Shown here piece by piece: positions 15,945 through 19,948 of a stretch of DNA of 19,948 nt. A program made the translations under genes and the position numbers. Every line of letters begins with the position of its first letter. Within the stretch, counting starts at the first letter, position 1. The notes under the pieces were generated by a model that worked only from the letters and a program-made list of their open reading frames with translations, did no database searches and was not told the DNA's origin. Origin of the DNA: CAYOHG01 sp964465125 (GTDB taxonomy: Bacteria > Planctomycetota > Phycisphaerae > UBA1845 > Fen-1342); assembly GCA_964465125.1 (NCBI GenBank), contig CAYXIO010000068.1, forward strand, positions 1 to 19,948. Reading direction: 5' to 3'.

Positions 15945-16769
15945 ATGAACGTGCTCAGAAACACCTTGTTCACCGCGGGCGCGGTGCTCGTTCTCTCGGC
16001 GAGCGCGGCGGCCCAACCGGTGTGGCATGATCCCTGGCTGAACTGGGACTTCATGAACACCACCGGGCTGACGGCTCACGACATCGACATCATTGTCGAG
16101 AGCCCCAACTTCTACCCTTCGGAGGTCTATCAGGGCCAGTTCCCGCACTTCGGCACCATCACCGACGACTTCGACGGCGATGGCGATGACGACACCAAGC
16201 TGCACTGGTGGAGCCACGACGTGCTGCCCGGCGAGTGGGTGCACATCGGCGCCGGGCTGCAAGGCTCGGGCAGCGTCATCGACGCCTACTGGACCGACGC
16301 GGCCGGGAACAAGATCGGCACCGCCCAGCCGATCGTCTACGAGCTCACGCGCGTCGAGCCCGACCCAGCCGGCGGCGGCAACATCTTCATGCAGCTCGAG
16401 ACGACCAGCCAGTTCTTCCTTGAGAATCCCGGCAGCCTGGTCGAGCTGCGGAACATCCGCACGTTCATGGACCTGCCGGCCGAGCTGCTCGGCCTGGCCG
16501 ACATCAACGAGTCGCTCGATCTGTCCGCGCTGAGCCTCTACGAGACCACGCCGACTCCGTCGCAGGTGTTCCTCGTGGATTCATTCTTCGACGTGTTCGT
16601 CGGCTTCTCGAACAACATCGGTCCGCAGTGGGAGAGCCTGCTGGTCGGCGACCTGTTCTGGAACGGCACCTGGATCGGCGGCTTCTGGAACCTGAATCCG
16701 CAGTCGCCTGAGCCGGCGACGCTCGCACTGCTGGCGCTGGGCGCGCTGTTCACGCTGCGACGCCGCTGA
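15945..16769 (+). CDS. Exported PEP-CTERM sorting-domain protein
   Basis: ATG 15945 is chosen because the strong ribosome-binding site AAGGAGG sits seven bases upstream and a signal peptide follows (LFTAGAVLVLSASAAAQ); an in-frame ATG 39 bases earlier has neither. The 274-residue protein ends in a PEP-CTERM anchor: the PEP triplet at 255-257, a hydrophobic segment LALLALGALFTL, and terminal RRR. In this system an exosortase cleaves at the motif and the protein is placed in the envelope or released into extracellular matrix. The mature part has aromatic-rich segments and an acidic DDFDGDGDDD stretch that could bind Ca but matches no named domain I recognise. No exosortase gene lies in the window. 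It is followed by a GC hairpin. Confidence 0.88.
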   Translation: MNVLRNTLFTAGAVLVLSASAAAQPVWHDPWLNWDFMNTTGLTAHDIDIIVESPNFYPSEVYQGQFPHFGTITDDFDGDGDDDTKLHWWSHDVLPGEWVHIGAGLQGSGSVIDAYWTDAAGNKIGTAQPIVYELTRVEPDPAGGGNIFMQLETTSQFFLENPGSLVELRNIRTFMDLPAELLGLADINESLDLSALSLYETTPTPSQVFLVDSFFDVFVGFSNNIGPQWESLLVGDLFWNGTWIGGFWNLNPQSPEPATLALLALGALFTLRRR

Positions 16770-16780
16770 TCTCGCACCGC

Positions 16781-16816
16781 GCGGCGCGGGCCTTCGACGG
16801 CGAAGTCCCGCGCCGC
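16781..16816 (+). terminator. GC-rich hairpin after the PEP-CTERM gene
   Basis: GCGGCGCGGG (16781-16790) pairs perfectly with CCCGCGCCGC (16807-16816), and TTCG/CGAA extends the inner stem around ACGG. It begins 11 bp after the stop codon. The downstream sequence is pyrimidine-rich without a U-run, so terminator strength is uncertain. Confidence 0.5.
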
Positions 16817-16853
16817 CGACGGCTTCCCTTCCGCCGCGCGTTACGATCCGTCC

Positions 16854-17360
16854 ATGACCTCCGCGATTCGGATCGTTCCGGCGGAAGTATGCGATCTTCG
16901 CCAGGCGTCGGAGCTGGCCGCACGGCTGGTGCGCCTGCATCACGCGCTCGATCCGCTCCGGTTCGCGATCCTCTCCGACGACATCGCCGCCGGCTACCAG
17001 CACTGGTTCCGCCAGTGCCTGACGAATCCGCGCGCCGTGGTGCTGGTGGCAAGACGCAGCGGGCCGCAGGCCGACGATCGCGCCGTCGTCGGCTATGCCT
17101 ACGGCTCGATGGAGCCGCGCAACTGGAACGACCTGCTGGACACCTGCGGCCTCCTGCACGACGTGTTTGTCGAGGAGCCGGCGCGCGGCGACGGCGTCGG
17201 CACAGCCCTGGTCGAAGGCATGGTGCGGCAGCTCGTTGCGCGCGGGGCGCCGCGCGTGGTTCTCAAGACGGCCGCCGTCAACGCCGCCGCCCAGCGGCTT
17301 TTTCAGCGGCTGGGCTTCCGCCCGACCATGCTCGAGATGACGCGCGAAGCGCAGCCGTAG
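16854..17360 (+). CDS. GNAT-family N-acetyltransferase
   Basis: The 168-residue protein shows the GNAT acetyl-CoA fold. Motif A reads HDVFVEEPARGDGVGTALVEGMV starting at H102, with the pyrophosphate-binding loop R111-G-D-G-V-G116. Motif B follows as NAAAQRLFQRLGFRP. The family transfers an acetyl group from acetyl-CoA to an amine; the substrate here cannot be told. The start at ATG 16854 has no strong ribosome-binding site but gives the expected family length and an IRIVPAEVCDLRQASEL opening typical of GNATs. It is 84 bp after the PEP-CTERM gene, beyond a hairpin, and 92 bp before the dehydrogenase gene on the same strand. Confidence 0.88.
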   Translation: MTSAIRIVPAEVCDLRQASELAARLVRLHHALDPLRFAILSDDIAAGYQHWFRQCLTNPRAVVLVARRSGPQADDRAVVGYAYGSMEPRNWNDLLDTCGLLHDVFVEEPARGDGVGTALVEGMVRQLVARGAPRVVLKTAAVNAAAQRLFQRLGFRPTMLEMTREAQP

Positions 17361-17452
17361 CGGACTTCGCACGTCGCCGGGTCACTTCGTATGCGAAACT
17401 GATTTCAGCAAACGGCTTGCCAGCCGCACCCGTCCCGGCTATTCGACCCGCC

Positions 17453-18265
17453 ATGAACCCCCAAACGTTCTGGACCGACAAGCGTGTTTTCATCACCGGC
17501 GCCAGCAGCGGAATCGGCCGTGGCTTGGCGCTTCACCTGGCTGCGCGCAGCGCGCGCGTCGGGCTGATCGCCCGCCGACGCGACGTGCTCGAGTCGGTCG
17601 CCCGGGAGGCCGCTTCCGCAGCCGGCGGCAAACCCGATTGCTGCGCGCTTGCCGTCGCCGACGTGTGCGAGGCCGCCCAGACGCGCGCCGCCGTGCAATC
17701 ACTCGAGGCCGCACTTGGCCCTTGCGACGTGCTGATCGCCAACGCCGGGATTCATCGCTGGACCCCGGGCTGGGATTTTCGCAGCGAAGACGTCGACGCG
17801 GTCATTCGGACCAACGTCGGCGGCGTGGCGCACGCGTTCGACGCCGTCCTGGCGGGCATGATCCAGCGCCGCCGCGGGCATCTGGTCGCCACCGCGAGCC
17901 TCGCGGCGAAGCTCGGGCTGCCTGAGGTTGCGGCGTACAGCGCCAGCAAGGCGGCCGTCGTGGCGCTGATCGAGAGTTTGCGCGTCGATCTGAAGCCGCT
18001 GGGAATCCGCGCGACCGCAATCTGCCCCGGCTACGTCGACACGCCGATGATCGAGGGCATGGAGGATCGGCGGATGAACTACACGCTCAGCGTCGCGGAA
18101 TGCTGCGAGCGCATCGGCCGGGCGATTGAACGAAACGCGGTCCGGGCCTGGTTCCCGCGCCGGCTGGCCTGGGCGCTGTCGTTTATCCGCTTCCTGCCGT
18201 TCCGCGCGTGGGAACGGGTCTGCAAGCGGCTTCCGAAGCACAGCCCGACGCCGCCGCCGGCGTAA
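17453..18265 (+). CDS. Short-chain dehydrogenase/reductase (SDR)
   Basis: The 270-residue protein has the classical SDR features. The NAD(P)-binding glycine motif T15-G-A-S-S-G-I-G22 is near the N-terminus, N97-A-G is on the beta-4 strand, and the catalytic tetrad is N121, S149, Y162 and K166 with the normal 13-residue Ser-Tyr spacing. CPGYVDTPM follows as the PG motif. Arg residues after the second strand (IARRRD) suggest NADP preference. ATG 17453 gives the correct family start although its ribosome-binding site is weak. The C-terminal ~50 residues are basic with a hydrophobic stretch (AWALSFIRFLPF), suggesting membrane association. The substrate is unknown. It follows the GNAT gene on the same strand. 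Confidence 0.92.
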   Translation: MNPQTFWTDKRVFITGASSGIGRGLALHLAARSARVGLIARRRDVLESVAREAASAAGGKPDCCALAVADVCEAAQTRAAVQSLEAALGPCDVLIANAGIHRWTPGWDFRSEDVDAVIRTNVGGVAHAFDAVLAGMIQRRRGHLVATASLAAKLGLPEVAAYSASKAAVVALIESLRVDLKPLGIRATAICPGYVDTPMIEGMEDRRMNYTLSVAECCERIGRAIERNAVRAWFPRRLAWALSFIRFLPFRAWERVCKRLPKHSPTPPPA

Positions 18266-18336
18266 CCGCTTCGCGCCCGACGACCCGACCGGTTATTGCG
18301 TGGCCGGCCCTGCCCGCCGCGCAGGTCACTTTGGCG

Positions 18337-18351
18337 CTGTCAGATTGGCAG
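18337..18351. promoter_or_regulatory. Shared chaperone-gene palindrome, dnaK copy
   Basis: CTGTCAGATTGGCAG differs by two bases from the groEL copy. Its centre, 18344, is 187 bp before the dnaK ATG. The three copies share 11 of 15 positions, and the groEL and dnaK copies also share the following AC after the final G. Confidence 0.6.
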
Positions 18352-18403
18352 ACGCAGGTCCGCATCCGCGGCAGCGACCCGCGTTCACCGGACCGCACAT
18401 CGC

Positions 18404-18436
18404 ACGTAACAATCTACAAGTACAGTTCTTAGCAAA
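18404..18436 (+). promoter_or_regulatory. AT-rich patch upstream of dnaK resembling the groES upstream patch
   Basis: ACGTAACA (18404-18411) followed 12 nt later by AGTTCTTAGCAAA (18424-18436) parallels ACGTAACA (8892-8899) and AGTTATAGCAAA (8915-8926) before groES. The two patches have opposite orientation relative to their genes. The patch lies 95-127 bp before the dnaK ATG and may contain its promoter. Confidence 0.3.
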
Positions 18437-18530
18437 TGTTTGCCGCGTAACGACGCGCTGGTATCCCGATTGCTTATCCGCCCTCACAGCGTTGGTGCGC
18501 TGCGCGCCGAGCGCCGCGAAGGAGCGTGAT

Positions 18531-19948
<1,418 letters not shown>

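Noticed and set aside
18424..18436. TTAGCA word upstream of dnaK as a CIRCE half-site
   Set aside because: CIRCE requires TTAGCACTC-N9-GAGTGCTAA. Neither the full half-site nor the inverted partner is present here or before groES and groEL.

Overview
The window is high-GC bacterial DNA that looks planctomycetal, probably Phycisphaerae-like. Three secreted proteins end in the cysteine-bracketed dockerin-like module typical of that phylum. One protein ends in a PEP-CTERM anchor, one small membrane protein ends in the CxxCGYDLRG...CPECG zinc ribbon common in planctomycetes, and intergenic spacers carry REP-like palindromes. The phylum is inferred from these protein hallmarks, not from a marker gene. 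I see no rRNA, tRNA, CRISPR array, transposase or prophage.

Layout. 1-1201: 3' end of an adenosylcobalamin-dependent ribonucleotide reductase (nrdJ) with a very long low-complexity linker before its redox-Cys tail. 1443-2372 (-): R2-like ligand-binding oxidase with all metal and crosslink residues. 2672-4267 (+) and 4532-5755 (-): two convergent exported dockerin proteins, one repeat/beta-propeller-like and one L-type lectin plus Ig-like, with a REP-like element and a 24-bp tandem duplication between them. 6193-8750 (-): groEL, a small unknown gene and groES. 9062-9568 (-): thiol peroxidase tpx (stop codon at 9059-9061). 9689-10144 (-): membrane/zinc-ribbon protein. 10169-12202 (-): exported M3 metallopeptidase, divergent from htpX (12576-13430, +). 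13567-15042 (-): third dockerin protein. 15375-15713 (+): stand-alone LuxR-type HTH protein. 15945-16769 (+): PEP-CTERM protein. 16854-17360 (+): GNAT acetyltransferase. 17453-18265 (+): short-chain dehydrogenase. 18531 to the end (+): dnaK, truncated by the window.

Functional themes are protein quality control (groES, groEL, dnaK, htpX, the M3 peptidase), thiol-based peroxide defence (tpx), and cell-surface or secreted proteins (three dockerin proteins and one PEP-CTERM protein).

The most interesting signal is a 15-bp near-palindrome (consensus TGYCARMTTGGCAG preceded by one variable base). I found it three times, upstream of groES, groEL and dnaK and nowhere else. It is centred 254, 252 and 187 bp before their start codons, and no CIRCE element is visible. 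With a hairpin between the small groES-linked gene and groEL, it suggests that groES and groEL are separate transcription units under one shared stress operator or promoter class. That conclusion is inference; the repeats themselves are directly visible.
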